59,957 bases of DNA from CAZEHO01 sp964511945 (GCA_964511945.1 CAZEHO010000015.1:1-59957), one strand, 5' to 3'; shown: positions 16,683-25,745, counted from the stretch's first letter. The notes: generated by a model not told the origin, from the sequence alone. Program-made: numbers and translations.

Positions 16683-17936
16683 TTACGAAGCGGCGTCTGG
16701 ATCGGAGAACACAAGGGCCACGTTGTGGCCGCCGAACCCGAACGAGTTGGTCATCGCGTGGGCGACTTCGACACTCCGGGCTTCGTTGGGCACGTAGTCG
16801 AGGTCGCAGTCCGGATCCGGGGTGGCGTAGTTGATGGTGGGTGGGACCACACCGTCACGAATGGCCAGGATGCAGACCAGAGCCTCGAGCGCGCCCGCCC
16901 CGCCGAGCAGATGCCCGGTCATCGATTTAGTCGACGAGACCGGCACCGATTCCGCGGCCTCCCCAAACACGGTGCGGACGGCGGCAGTCTCCGTCGCGTC
17001 GTTGGCTTGGGTCGAAGTGCCGTGAGCGTTGATGTACCCGATCTCGGCCGCGGCCAGGCCGGCGTCGTCGAGAGCATGCTGCATCGCCCGCGCCGCCCCC
17101 GCTCCACCGGGCCGTGGGAGGGTGATGTGATATCCGTCGGCCGACATCCCGTAGCCGGTGAGTTCCCCGAAGATCGGAGCACCGCGCCCGATTGCATGGT
17201 CCCGGTCCTCGAGCACCACTGCGGCGGCACCCTCCGCCATCACGAACCCATCGCGAGCGGCATCGAAGGGCCGGCTCGCCCCGGCAGGGTCATCATTGCG
17301 GAGGCTGAGCGCCCGCGCCTGAGCAAAGCCCGACAGGGCGAACTCCGTGATCGGAGCCTCTCCCCCACCCGCCAGCATCACATCGGCATCGCCGCGCTTG
17401 ATGATCTCGGCGGCATCGCCGATGGCATTCGCCGATGCGGCGCAGGCGGTCACCGTGCAGTTGCTCGGCCCGAACAGGTTGAAGTCGATCGAGACCAACC
17501 CGGCGGCCATGTTGGAAATGATCTGGGTGATGGCGTACGGGCTCACCCGATCGTGGCCCCGCTGGCGCATGGCATCGATGTTGTCCTGGAAGGCACCGAT
17601 GCCGCCGATCCCGGACCCGACGACGATCCCGGCACGGTTCGCCGCGGGATCGTCGTCGGCAAATGAGATCCCGGCATGGGCGAGCGCCTGCTTGCTGGCG
17701 GCCCAGAACAGCTGGTCGTAACGATCCATCCGGCGGGCGGCCCGGCGGTCCATGAAGTCCTCGGGGTCGAAATCGGTGACTTCACCCGCAATCCTTGCTT
17801 TGAGCGGGGTGGTGTCGAGCAGCGAGATCTCGCGAACCCCCGACTGCCCGGCGAGGGCAGCCTCCCAGAACGATTCCACGTCCAGCCCGAGCGGATTCAC
17901 CGTCCCGAGGCCGGTCACGACCACGCGGCGGTTCAC
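16683..17936 (-). CDS. fabF: Beta-ketoacyl-ACP synthase II
   Basis: A 417-residue KAS II that elongates acyl-ACP with malonyl-ACP in type II fatty-acid synthesis. The Cys-His-His triad and helper lysine are all present: Cys165 in TACAASANA, His305 in NAHGTST, Lys337 and His342 in STKSMTGHLLGG. The start is a GTG at 17936. Its ribosome site GGAGG overlaps the last codons of acpP, indicating coupled translation. Last gene of fabD-fabH-fabG-acpP-fabF. Confidence 0.96.
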   Translation of the reverse strand: MNRRVVVTGLGTVNPLGLDVESFWEAALAGQSGVREISLLDTTPLKARIAGEVTDFDPEDFMDRRAARRMDRYDQLFWAASKQALAHAGISFADDDPAANRAGIVVGSGIGGIGAFQDNIDAMRQRGHDRVSPYAITQIISNMAAGLVSIDFNLFGPSNCTVTACAASANAIGDAAEIIKRGDADVMLAGGGEAPITEFALSGFAQARALSLRNDDPAGASRPFDAARDGFVMAEGAAAVVLEDRDHAIGRGAPIFGELTGYGMSADGYHITLPRPGGAGAARAMQHALDDAGLAAAEIGYINAHGTSTQANDATETAAVRTVFGEAAESVPVSSTKSMTGHLLGGAGALEALVCILAIRDGVVPPTINYATPDPDCDLDYVPNEARSVEVAHAMTNSFGFGGHNVALVFSDPDAAS

Positions 17937-17940
17937 GGCA

Positions 17941-18186
17941 TCAGCCTCCGAGCTTGGCGACGACGACGTCGACCGCTTCGGACACGGTCGTGATTTCTTC
18001 CGCCTCTTCGTCGGGAATCTTCACGCCGAAGTTGTCTTCCAGTGCCATGAGTAGCTCGACGACGCCGAGCGAGTCCACATCGAGATCCTCTTCGAACGTG
18101 GCTTCCATGGTGATCTTGTCGCGATCGAGGCCCAGCTCCTCGACGAGGAGATCAACCAACTTCGTCTCGACTTCGGCACGTTCCAT
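17941..18186 (-). CDS. acpP: Acyl carrier protein
   Basis: An 81-residue acyl carrier protein. The phosphopantetheine attachment site is Ser39 in DVDSLGVVELLMALE. The protein is acidic and four-helical, of normal length. A strong ribosome site (GGGAGGAA) precedes the ATG at 18186, fitting the high expression ACP needs. It sits between fabG and fabF in the fatty-acid operon. Confidence 0.96.
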   Translation of the reverse strand: MERAEVETKLVDLLVEELGLDRDKITMEATFEEDLDVDSLGVVELLMALEDNFGVKIPDEEAEEITTVSEAVDVVVAKLGG

Positions 18187-18199
18187 GTGAGTTTCCTCC

Positions 18200-18934
18200 C
18201 TAGATGGTCATTCCACCGTCCACGTGGAACACGTGGCCGGTGATGTACGAGGCAGAGTCCGAGGCAAGATAGCCGACGGCCGATGCCACTTCTGCAGGAC
18301 TGCCGAACCGCCCGAGCGCAATTGCACCGGCTGCGGTGTCACGCACCGCATCCCCCAATTCTGCAGTCATGTCGGTGTCGATGAATCCGGGAGCGACCGC
18401 GTTGACGGTGATTCCCCGCGAACCCACCTCCTTGGCAACCGACTTGGTGAAACCGATCAGTCCGGCCTTCGCTGCTGCGTAGTTCGCCTGTCCTGGATTG
18501 CCGGAGACCCCGACCACCGAGGTGACGTTCACGATCCGCCCCCACCGGGCCCGCAGCATGGAGCGGAGCACGGCCCGAGTGCACAGGTAGGCCGACCGAA
18601 GGTTGGTCGCGACGACGTCGTCCCAGGCCTCGGGGCTCATGCGCAGCACCAGATCGTCCCTGGTGATCCCGGCGTTGTTGACCAGGATCTCAATGGGTCC
18701 GAGCGAATCGGTTACCTGCTCGACCATTGCCGCGACGGCCGCTTCATCTCCGACGTCGGCACCGATGGCGAAGGCCTCGCCACCGGCCTCACGGATCGTG
18801 GCGACCACGGCGTCGGCCGCATCCGAACTGCTTCGGTAGTTGACGGCGACCCGGTTCCCGGCCGCTGCCAGCGACTCGGCCACGGCCCGGCCGATCCCCC
18901 GAGATGCCCCGGTGACGAGCGCGGTGCGGCTCAT
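18200..18934 (-). CDS. fabG: 3-oxoacyl-ACP reductase
   Basis: A 244-residue short-chain dehydrogenase that reduces beta-ketoacyl-ACP with NADPH. The nucleotide-binding motif is GASRGIG (residues 9-15), NNAG is at 86-89, and the catalytic residues are Ser139, Tyr152 and Lys156 (YAAAK). The C-terminus HVDGGMTI is typical of FabG. The ATG overlaps the fabH stop (ATGA), so the two are translationally coupled. Confidence 0.95.
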   Translation of the reverse strand: MSRTALVTGASRGIGRAVAESLAAAGNRVAVNYRSSSDAADAVVATIREAGGEAFAIGADVGDEAAVAAMVEQVTDSLGPIEILVNNAGITRDDLVLRMSPEAWDDVVATNLRSAYLCTRAVLRSMLRARWGRIVNVTSVVGVSGNPGQANYAAAKAGLIGFTKSVAKEVGSRGITVNAVAPGFIDTDMTAELGDAVRDTAAGAIALGRFGSPAEVASAVGYLASDSASYITGHVFHVDGGMTI

Positions 18935-20007
18935 CAGATTCCCTTCCCGTGGAACTCGATGTTCGGCTGTAGCAACTCGACCGCCGACGATGACGTCGGT
19001 GGAAGCTCGGCGTCCGACGATCCCAACGCCTCCACCCGGTCTCCCCAGCGGAACGCGGCCGCCGCCCAGGTCAGACCGCCTCCGAAGGCGGTGAAGACCA
19101 GACGGCCGCCGGGCTGGATCCGCCCCATCTCGAGCGCTTCGGTCAGCGCGATCGGGATGGTCGCCGCAGAGGTGTTGCCGTACGACGCGACGTTGACGAA
19201 AACCTGCGTGTCATCGAGGCCGAGCCTGCGCCCGGTGGCCTCGATGATGCGGTTATTGGCCTGATGAGGAATCAGCAGGTCGACCTCCTCAAGGGACCAA
19301 CCGGCGTCCTCGACGACTGCTATGGACGAATCGCCCATTGCCTCAACGGCACGGCGGAAGACGGCGGGTCCCTCCATTCTGATCGCCTGCTTGCGAAGCG
19401 GGGAGATTCGCCCTTCGGTCCCGGAGCGGGCAACGCACAGGATGTCGCCGGCCGAACCGTCTGACCCGAGTCGGAACGACCGCACACCCACCGTAATGTC
19501 GTCGGTGGCCTCAAGGACCACCGCACCGGCACCGTCTCCGAAGAGCACGCTGGTGGCGCGGTCGGTGAAATCGAGCCAGAACGAGAGCTTCTCGGCGCCG
19601 ACGATGACCGCCCTCTGGATCGCACCTGTCGCGATCATCTGGTGCGTTGTGGCCAGTGCATAGATGAAGCCGCTGCAGGCGGCATTGATGTCCATTGCCG
19701 ACGCCCGAGTGGCGCCGATGCGGTCCTGGACCATCGTGGCGACGCTCGGCACCAGCCGGTCCGGAGTGCAGGTAGCGATCATCACGAGGTCGATGTCGTC
19801 GGGTTCCAGCCCGGCGGCCGCAATCGCTCGCTGCGCCGCAACCGTTGAGAGATCGGAGGTCTCGACGTGGCTGATCCGCCGCTCCTTGATCCCTGTCCGG
19901 GTGGTGATCCACTCGTCACTCGTGTCGGTCAGCGTCTCGAGATCGGTATTGGACAGAACGGCAGGCGGCACACACATGCCCCAGCCGGTGATCGTTGCGC
20001 TCTTCAC
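18934..20007 (-). CDS. fabH: Beta-ketoacyl-ACP synthase III
   Basis: A 357-residue KAS III that starts fatty-acid synthesis by condensing an acyl-CoA primer with malonyl-ACP. The triad is Cys111 (NAACSGF), His248 (PHQANNRI) and Asn278 (YGNTSAA). The GTG at 20007 is preceded by GGGAGG and gives the family-typical start. An upstream in-frame extension is discarded because it lacks conservation. It carries a C-terminal tail of about 25 residues beyond the usual FabH end (after AAAFRWG). Primer preference (straight or branched) cannot be read from this. Confidence 0.95.
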   Translation of the reverse strand: MKSATITGWGMCVPPAVLSNTDLETLTDTSDEWITTRTGIKERRISHVETSDLSTVAAQRAIAAAGLEPDDIDLVMIATCTPDRLVPSVATMVQDRIGATRASAMDINAACSGFIYALATTHQMIATGAIQRAVIVGAEKLSFWLDFTDRATSVLFGDGAGAVVLEATDDITVGVRSFRLGSDGSAGDILCVARSGTEGRISPLRKQAIRMEGPAVFRRAVEAMGDSSIAVVEDAGWSLEEVDLLIPHQANNRIIEATGRRLGLDDTQVFVNVASYGNTSAATIPIALTEALEMGRIQPGGRLVFTAFGGGLTWAAAAFRWGDRVEALGSSDAELPPTSSSAVELLQPNIEFHGKGI

Positions 20008-20026
20008 CCTTGCCTCCCGTCCTGCT

Positions 20027-20953
20027 TCAGCCGTCGAGCGCAGTCGCCACCGCGACCGCGTCTTCGAGTGTCGAGACCACAAAGGTCTCAACATCTGGTA
20101 CCGACCTCCGGACTAACCCGGCGGTTACATCCCCCGGTCCGATGTGGACAAAACGTGACACCCCGGCAGCACCGATGCCGCTCAGTGACTCGGCGAACCG
20201 GACCGGCGAGGTGAGCTGCTGCTGCAGGCCCACGGCGAGATCTCCGGCGTGCGGGCTGGCGGTGGCGTTGGCCCACACCGGGAACTCCGGATCTGCAAAT
20301 TCGGCGTGACGAAGTGCCGACGCCAGCTCTGCGGCAGCCGGCTCCATGTACGGCGAATGGAAGGCACCGGCAACCCTCAGCTGGATGACCCGGCGGATGC
20401 CGAAGTCGCTCGCCTGGTCGGCCGCCCACACCAGGTCGTCGTCTCCACCGGCAACCACGATCTGGCCGGGTGCATTCAGATTGGCTACCCAGAGCCGGCC
20501 GCCTGCCGCTCTCCGGGCCTCGCACAGCGCTTCGGCGGCCTCCTCATCTCCACCGATGAGTGCGGCCATCCCCGATGGCTCACGATCGGCTGCCTCCGCC
20601 ATCGCCTCCCCCCGGGCCGCCACCAGGCGAAGGCCCTCTGCAAACGACAGCGACCCTGCCGCCGCCAGTGCCGTGTATTCCCCCAGTGAGTGGCCGGCCG
20701 CCGCCACCGGCGGCTCGGTGGCCCGCCGGCGGAAGGCCTCCCACAGCGCAAAGGCAACTCCAAACAGCGCCGGCTGCGCCCGTTCGGTTCGCGTCAGTTC
20801 GGCCTCCGGGCCATCGAGGCAGAGCGTCCGCAGTGACCAGCCGAGGACGGCGTTCGCCGGTTCGCCGAGCAGGTCGGGCCTGGCGGCAAAGACGTCGGCA
20901 CCCATGCCGACGGATTGGCTCCCCTGTCCGGGGAAAAGGACTGCGTAGGTCAT
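20027..20953 (-). CDS. fabD: Malonyl-CoA:ACP transacylase
   Basis: A 308-residue malonyl transferase that loads malonate on ACP. It starts with the canonical TYAVLFPGQGSQ. The active-site Ser89 is in GHSLGEY and the catalytic His199 in AGAFHSPYM. The ATG at 20953 is chosen since homologues begin there, although no strong ribosome site is seen. First gene of the fab operon, divergent from glgP, so its promoter should lie in 20954-21123. Confidence 0.95.
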   Translation of the reverse strand: MTYAVLFPGQGSQSVGMGADVFAARPDLLGEPANAVLGWSLRTLCLDGPEAELTRTERAQPALFGVAFALWEAFRRRATEPPVAAAGHSLGEYTALAAAGSLSFAEGLRLVAARGEAMAEAADREPSGMAALIGGDEEAAEALCEARRAAGGRLWVANLNAPGQIVVAGGDDDLVWAADQASDFGIRRVIQLRVAGAFHSPYMEPAAAELASALRHAEFADPEFPVWANATASPHAGDLAVGLQQQLTSPVRFAESLSGIGAAGVSRFVHIGPGDVTAGLVRRSVPDVETFVVSTLEDAVAVATALDG

Positions 20954-20968
20954 CCGAGTGCCCGAGGA

Positions 20969-21049
20969 GGTTAGTAACCAGTGCAGCGGCTGTGCAGCCG
21001 ATCCGGAACCGGATGGTGGGGCACTAGTGCTCTGCTCCTTCGATCGAAG
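20969..21049. promoter_or_regulatory. Palindrome cluster in fabD-glgP intergenic region
   Basis: Three short perfect palindromes lie in the 170-base divergent region: GGTTA-G-TAACC at 20969-20979 (16 bases upstream of the fabD ATG), ATCCGG-AA-CCGGAT at 21001-21014, and CTTCGATCGAAG at 21038-21049. The first contains TTAGTAACCAGT, loosely like half of a FapR-type site, but FapR is known from Firmicutes, so this is only a resemblance. They are candidate operators for the fatty-acid operon or glgP. Confidence 0.35.
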
Positions 21050-21123
21050 CGAGCGCACCCCCACTTGGGCCCCGCTCGAATCAATCGATAGGCTCATCTG
21101 CTCGGACACGCTGTGGAGGACGC

Positions 21124-23244
21124 TTGACGACCACGAACAACGGCGGGGTGCCGGTCATCCCGACGGCCGCCGGTGCTCAGCTCACCATCCCGCCCGCCTT
21201 CGAACGGCTGTACGACCTCGCGTACAACATGTGGTGGAGCTGGCAGCCGCGCGCCCGCGAACTCTGGCAGCGCCTCAAGCCACAGAGCTGGGCTCGTAGG
21301 CCCAACCCACTGAGCGTGCTGCCGACGATGGACCCCACCGACTGGGAGGCCCTCGAGGTCAACGACTCCTTCGTGCAGCTCTACCACGACGTCATCGCCG
21401 ACTTCGATGCGTATCTCGAAGACGATCAGACCTGGTACGAGCGCAATCATCCCGGCTCGCTCCCCAACGGCCTCGCCTACCTCTGTACCGAGTTCGGCGT
21501 CCACCACACCCTCCCGCTCTATTCGGGCGGTCTCGGCGTCCTTGCCGGCGACCACGCCAAGGCTGCATCAGACCTGGGAATACCCATGGTCGGCGTCGGC
21601 TTGCTGTACCGGCGCGGCTACTTCCGCCAGGCGATCGATCCGAACGGCCGGCAGCTCGAGCTCTACCTCCCGTTCGAGACCGCCCGCCGACCGTTGCGCC
21701 GCGTGCTCGACCGGACCGGCCACCCGTTGACGGTGCAGGTCGAACTCCCTGGACGCCGGGTCGATGTCGCCGCCTGGCGGGTCGATGTTGGCCGGGTGCC
21801 CCTGCTGCTGCTGGACACCGACCTCCCCTCCAACGAAGTTGCCGACCGGCCCATCACCCACATCCTGTACGTGCGTGGTCGTGAGATGCGGCTCTGTCAA
21901 GAACTCGTTCTCGGGATCGGCGGAGTTCGGGTACTGGAGGCCATCGGGATGGAGCCGAGCACCTGGCACATCAACGAGGGTCACGCCGCCTTCTCGCTCC
22001 TCGAGCGGCTCAGCAACCGTCTCGAATCCGGAGATACCCAGGACGCCGCCGTCAAGGGGATCCGAGAGAGCACCGTGTTCACACTGCACACCCCGGTGCC
22101 CGCCGGCAACGAGGTGTTCGACAACGCCCTCGTGAAGTCGTATCTCAGTGGCCGGCTACCCGGCATCGACGACGAGATGCTCGACAGGCTCGGTGATTCC
22201 GGGCGCGGGGTCTTCGACCTCGGTGCAGTGGCGATCCGGCTCTCGTCGTCGACGAACGGCGTCAGTGCGCGCCACGGTGAGGTAGTCACGCACGACTGGC
22301 AGCACATCATCGGCGGCCCCGGCGCCGCCGTCACCAACGGTGTGCACATGCCCACCTGGATCGGTGGAGAGATCACCAAGCGGCTCGAGACAGTGCTCGG
22401 CCGGAACTGGACGGCACGCACGCTCGATCCCGATTCCTGGGAGAAGGTCCGCGACATCGACGACGAATCGCTCTGGGAGGCACACACCTCACAGAAGGAA
22501 CGTCTGATGCGCCGTTTGCGGTGGCGAGTTCGGGATCAATGGGCCCGCCACGGTGCGGCGCCCGGGGATCTGCGCCGGATTGCCAATCTTCTGCCGGCCG
22601 ACCGGTTGACCATCGTCTTCGCCCGCCGCTCGGCGACCTACAAGCGGGCCGGGTTGCTGCTATCGGATCCGGGGCGCCTCCAGTGGCTGCTCACCAATCC
22701 GGCGAAGCCGATCCAGATCCTCTTCGCCGGCAAGGCACATCCGGCCGACGTCGAGGGCAAACATCTGATCCGGCGCATCATCGAGATGGGCAAGACATCC
22801 CAGCTCGAGGGACACCTGATGTACATCGAGGACTACGACATGGAGATCGCCCGCTACCTGGTGGGCGGTGCCGATGTCTGGCTGAACACACCCCGGCCAC
22901 CGATGGAAGCCAGCGGAACCTCCGGCATGAAGGCCGCCGCCAACGGCGTGCTCAACCTGAGCATCCTGGACGGCTGGTGGTGTGAAGGGTTCAATGGTGA
23001 CAACGGCTGGGGCTTCGGCGAGCACCATCACAGCGATGAGGCGGATGCCGGAGTCCTCTATGACCTGCTCGAACACCAGGTTGCACCCCGCTTCTACGAC
23101 CGCGATGAGCGAGGCGTGCCGACGGAGTGGGTCGAAGCGATGAAAGAAGCAATCATCTCGGCAGCGGCTCCATTCAGCGCCGACCGGATGGTCGCCGAAT
23201 ACGCCGAAGGGTTCTACCTCCGGGCAAACAACGGCGGCGAGTAA
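21124..23244 (+). CDS. glgP: Alpha-glucan (glycogen) phosphorylase, short actinobacterial type
   Basis: A 706-residue glycosyltransferase-35 family enzyme that releases glucose-1-phosphate from alpha-1,4-glucans. The N-terminal part (LYDLAYNMWWSWQPRARELW) is the DUF3417-like region of the short form. The active centre includes EFGVHHTLPLYSGGLGVLAGDH and the pyridoxal-phosphate lysine Lys603 in EASGTSGMKAAANG. The start is a TTG at 21124 behind GGAGGA. It stands alone, with no glycogen synthase or branching enzyme nearby. Confidence 0.93.
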   Translation: MTTTNNGGVPVIPTAAGAQLTIPPAFERLYDLAYNMWWSWQPRARELWQRLKPQSWARRPNPLSVLPTMDPTDWEALEVNDSFVQLYHDVIADFDAYLEDDQTWYERNHPGSLPNGLAYLCTEFGVHHTLPLYSGGLGVLAGDHAKAASDLGIPMVGVGLLYRRGYFRQAIDPNGRQLELYLPFETARRPLRRVLDRTGHPLTVQVELPGRRVDVAAWRVDVGRVPLLLLDTDLPSNEVADRPITHILYVRGREMRLCQELVLGIGGVRVLEAIGMEPSTWHINEGHAAFSLLERLSNRLESGDTQDAAVKGIRESTVFTLHTPVPAGNEVFDNALVKSYLSGRLPGIDDEMLDRLGDSGRGVFDLGAVAIRLSSSTNGVSARHGEVVTHDWQHIIGGPGAAVTNGVHMPTWIGGEITKRLETVLGRNWTARTLDPDSWEKVRDIDDESLWEAHTSQKERLMRRLRWRVRDQWARHGAAPGDLRRIANLLPADRLTIVFARRSATYKRAGLLLSDPGRLQWLLTNPAKPIQILFAGKAHPADVEGKHLIRRIIEMGKTSQLEGHLMYIEDYDMEIARYLVGGADVWLNTPRPPMEASGTSGMKAAANGVLNLSILDGWWCEGFNGDNGWGFGEHHHSDEADAGVLYDLLEHQVAPRFYDRDERGVPTEWVEAMKEAIISAAAPFSADRMVAEYAEGFYLRANNGGE

Positions 23245-23674
23245 TCCTCCTGCGTCGTCTGACGTGCGGTGCCTCGGGCATCGATGCGCCCGCTGCGCGG
23301 AGTCCCTCGAGGCCCGCCGACAGCGGGTTCGAGGTCGGTCGATCCCGGTGGTTCGATTCAATCCAGACCGACGGTTCCAGTCCTGACCGGTGATGGACCG
23401 AATCGAGAATCCTGTCACGCGCAGGCCTCCCGCAGGCTTCTATGTGGTGAGGGAGTGCAAATGGTGACCGAGCCCCAAGTGACTGCCGAGGCAGAGTTCA
23501 TCGCCTTCATGCGGGATACGCAGCCGAAGGTTCTGGTGGCGTCGTGACCTCAGATCCGCTCTGGCGAGGTGGCCGTGAACAGCGAGGACGGGCACGACCC
23601 GTGATACTGGCACACGCCACGCACTGGATCGAGCCCGTCCAGGAAGTACTCCGTACAGCCGGGGTGTGCCGGCC
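23245..23674. other. Gene-poor stretch with possible relics
   Basis: 430 bases between glgP and the convergent aminotransferase without a convincing full gene. It contains a 28-codon frame at 23461-23547 that looks like the start of an ECF sigma gene, and a short hairpin ACGGG-CACGA-CCCGT near 23589-23603. A second short frame including VILAHATHWIEPVQEVLRTAG (around 23600-23660) looks protein-like but matches nothing I recognise. The stretch probably holds decayed gene remnants. Confidence 0.5.
23461..23547 (+). pseudogene. Possible truncated ECF sigma factor N-terminus
   Basis: A 28-residue frame beginning at an ATG and ending at TGA. Its AEFIAFMRDTQPKVLVA resembles the first helix of actinobacterial SigE-like ECF sigma factors, which open with a similar EF..F.R...P..L pattern. 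Nothing downstream in any forward frame continues sigma region 2. It is preceded by TATGTGGTGAGGG (23441-23453), which recurs exactly at 59937-59949. I read it as a relic of a sigma gene. A real micropeptide or chance similarity is also possible. Confidence 0.3.
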
Positions 23675-24859
23675 TCACCCCTCCGGCAGGGCTTCGAAGG
23701 CGCGCCGGATTCCGCGCACTGCCTGGGACGTGCGGTGCTCGTTCTCTACGAGGGCGAAGCGGACGTAGCCGTCTGCAGTCGGCCCGAAGCCCATGCCCGG
23801 GCTCACCGCAACCTTCGCTTCGCGCAGCAGGAACTTGGCGAAATCCAGTGATCCCATGGCGGCGAACCGCTCCGGGATCGGCGCCCAAACGAACATCGTG
23901 GCCTTGGGCTTCGGAATATCCCATCCGACGCGGGCGAGGCCGTCGATCAACGTGTCTCGGCGACCTCGGTAGATCTCCGAGATCTGCTCGGGGTACTCGT
24001 CTGCCTCGTTCAGCGCAATGATCGAGGCGATCTGGATCGGCTGGAACGTGCCGTAATCGAGGTACGACTTCAGCTTGGTGAGCGCGCCGACCATTAGCGG
24101 GTTCCCGACCACGAAACCGACCCGCCAGCCGGCCATCGAATGCCCCTTGGTCAGGGTGTACAACTCCACGGCCACGTCTTTGGCACCCGGCACTTCGAGG
24201 ATGCTCGGCGGCCGGTATCCGTCGAACGCCACGTCGGCGTAGGCGAAATCACTGACCAGACGCACGTCGTGCTCCTTGGCAAAGGCCACCAGCCGTTCGT
24301 AGAACTCGAGTCCGACACACACGGTCGTCGGGTTGTGGGGGAAGGACACGACGATCACTCGCGGCCGGGGCCACGAGTCCCGGTAGACCGCCTCGAGCGC
24401 CTCGAAGTACTCCTCTTCGTCGTGATCGACCGGCACCCGCCGCACCTCTGCTCCGGCGAGCACCGCGGCGTAGACGTGGATCGGGTAGGCGGGTTCGGGA
24501 ACCAGGGCAACATCGCCCGGCTGCACGAGTGTCCACATCAGGTGGGCCATGCCCTCCTTGGCGCCGATGGTGTTCACCACTTCCGTCTCGGCATCGAGTT
24601 GCACGCCGAAGCGCCGTTCGTAACGATCGGCCACCGCCTTGCGCAGGTTGGGAAGCCCGCGCGAAACGGAGTATCGATGGTTCTTTGGATTCCGTACGGC
24701 CTCGACGAGCTTCTCGACGACGGCCGGGGGCGACGGAAGATCGGGGTTGCCGAAGCCGAGGTCGATGATGTCCTCACCGCCGCGGCGCGCCTCCGCCTTC
24801 AGCTCGTTGATCTCGGCGAACACGTACGGCGGCAGGTGGTAGATGCGGCGAAAGTCCAT
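23675..24859 (-). CDS. Class I/II pyridoxal-phosphate aminotransferase (AlaC/AlaT-like)
   Basis: A 394-residue fold-type I aminotransferase. Residues that anchor the cofactor are visible: Asp204-Tyr207 in SDFAYAD, Lys238 in TLTKGHSMAGWRVGF and the FPHNPTT motif. It is closest in appearance to alanine-pyruvate/glutamate aminotransferases of the AlaC group (start MDFRRIYHLPPYVFAEINELK), but exact substrates cannot be fixed. The ATG at 24859 has GGGAGG upstream. It is convergent with glgP across the gene-poor stretch. Confidence 0.88.
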   Translation of the reverse strand: MDFRRIYHLPPYVFAEINELKAEARRGGEDIIDLGFGNPDLPSPPAVVEKLVEAVRNPKNHRYSVSRGLPNLRKAVADRYERRFGVQLDAETEVVNTIGAKEGMAHLMWTLVQPGDVALVPEPAYPIHVYAAVLAGAEVRRVPVDHDEEEYFEALEAVYRDSWPRPRVIVVSFPHNPTTVCVGLEFYERLVAFAKEHDVRLVSDFAYADVAFDGYRPPSILEVPGAKDVAVELYTLTKGHSMAGWRVGFVVGNPLMVGALTKLKSYLDYGTFQPIQIASIIALNEADEYPEQISEIYRGRRDTLIDGLARVGWDIPKPKATMFVWAPIPERFAAMGSLDFAKFLLREAKVAVSPGMGFGPTADGYVRFALVENEHRTSQAVRGIRRAFEALPEG

Positions 24860-24919
24860 GAACCTCCCAGGGAGTGCCGGATTCTACGTCCGCGGGGCGG
24901 ATTCCCCTATCTCCGGCCG

Positions 24920-25594
24920 TCAGCGCCAGCGCCGAGGATGACGGACCTCGATCCCGCCGAACAGCGTCAGGAAGCTGATGCGGACCACCGGCGCATCCGG
25001 ACCTACATCGATCCGTGACGTGGTGTCGTCGAACCCGCCGAAGACCGGGACACCGCGGATGACCACCTTCCAGCCCTTCGGCACCACCACCACGACCGAG
25101 CCGAACACTGCAGTTGCCGCCAGTTGCGCTCCGTCCGGTGCCAGCTCCGCTTTGGTCAGGTCGAGACGCATCGTGGTCAGGATCGCCGTGATGTCGCCAC
25201 GGGAGAAAGCCGGCGCTCGGCTGGCGAGGCGATCGGGCGCCAGCACCGCCAACCGGGAGATCGCGTTCTCCTTGCTGAGTGGCGGAAACCGCCGCCGGAT
25301 GACGAGCCAGAGGCCGGCACCGATGAGGAGGATCGGCCAGACCAGCGCCCAGAGATCGGCGTCGACGGCACCGGTGGTGACGAGCAGCGCGACCACACCC
25401 ACGACGACCACGATTCCGGAGACGGTTGATACCCGCCGCTCGATTCCAATCTGGGCGCCACCGAGCAGCACCAAGATCGCCGGCCACCACACCGCAACGG
25501 CGTCACCGGACTCGATCACATTCGCAGTGTCGAGCAGGAACACGGTGCCGATACCGACGAGCAGCACCCCGAGCACAACCCGTCCGGCAGTCAT
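24920..25594 (-). CDS. LiaF-like membrane protein (DUF5668 plus C-terminal beta domain)
   Basis: A 224-residue protein with four hydrophobic helices in the first ~105 residues, arranged as LLVGIGTVFLLD and WWPAILVLLGG repeats typical of DUF5668. A soluble beta-rich domain follows (FGSVVVVVPKGWKVVIRGVPVFGGFDD), like the cell-wall-active antibiotic response domain of LiaF/VraT. Such proteins modulate envelope-stress sensor kinases. No two-component system is adjacent, so the role is inferred. It lies about 60 bases upstream of the aminotransferase gene on the same strand. Confidence 0.8.
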   Translation of the reverse strand: MTAGRVVLGVLLVGIGTVFLLDTANVIESGDAVAVWWPAILVLLGGAQIGIERRVSTVSGIVVVVGVVALLVTTGAVDADLWALVWPILLIGAGLWLVIRRRFPPLSKENAISRLAVLAPDRLASRAPAFSRGDITAILTTMRLDLTKAELAPDGAQLAATAVFGSVVVVVPKGWKVVIRGVPVFGGFDDTTSRIDVGPDAPVVRISFLTLFGGIEVRHPRRWR

Positions 25595-25649
25595 CGGTGC
25601 ATCGTCGCAGTCATCGCAGCCAGCCTACGGATGCCAATGGTCTCCGGTT

Positions 25650-25712
25650 GATCATCATATAGGGTTGATGAATAAATCTAAGTTGTTCTTTATCAGATTT
25701 TACGATATGCTT
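25650..25712 (+). promoter_or_regulatory. AT-rich hsp20 promoter region
   Basis: This block is strikingly AT-rich against a very GC-rich background. A possible sigma-70-type pair is TTGATG (25665-25670) and TTTATC (25689-25694), 18 bases apart. A CTTG-CCT-CAAG inverted repeat follows at 25710-25720. I find neither a CIRCE element nor a full HspR/HAIR site. The hsp20 ATG lies at 25746 behind TAGGAG. Confidence 0.45.
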
Positions 25713-25745
25713 GCCTCAAGAAACCGCAAACGTAGGAGTTGCACC

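Noticed and set aside
23300..23400. TTCGA-containing segments resembling a tRNA T-arm (GGTTCGAGGTC, GGTTCGATTC)
   Set aside because: No acceptor or anticodon stem can be folded around them; no CCA-proximal pairing.
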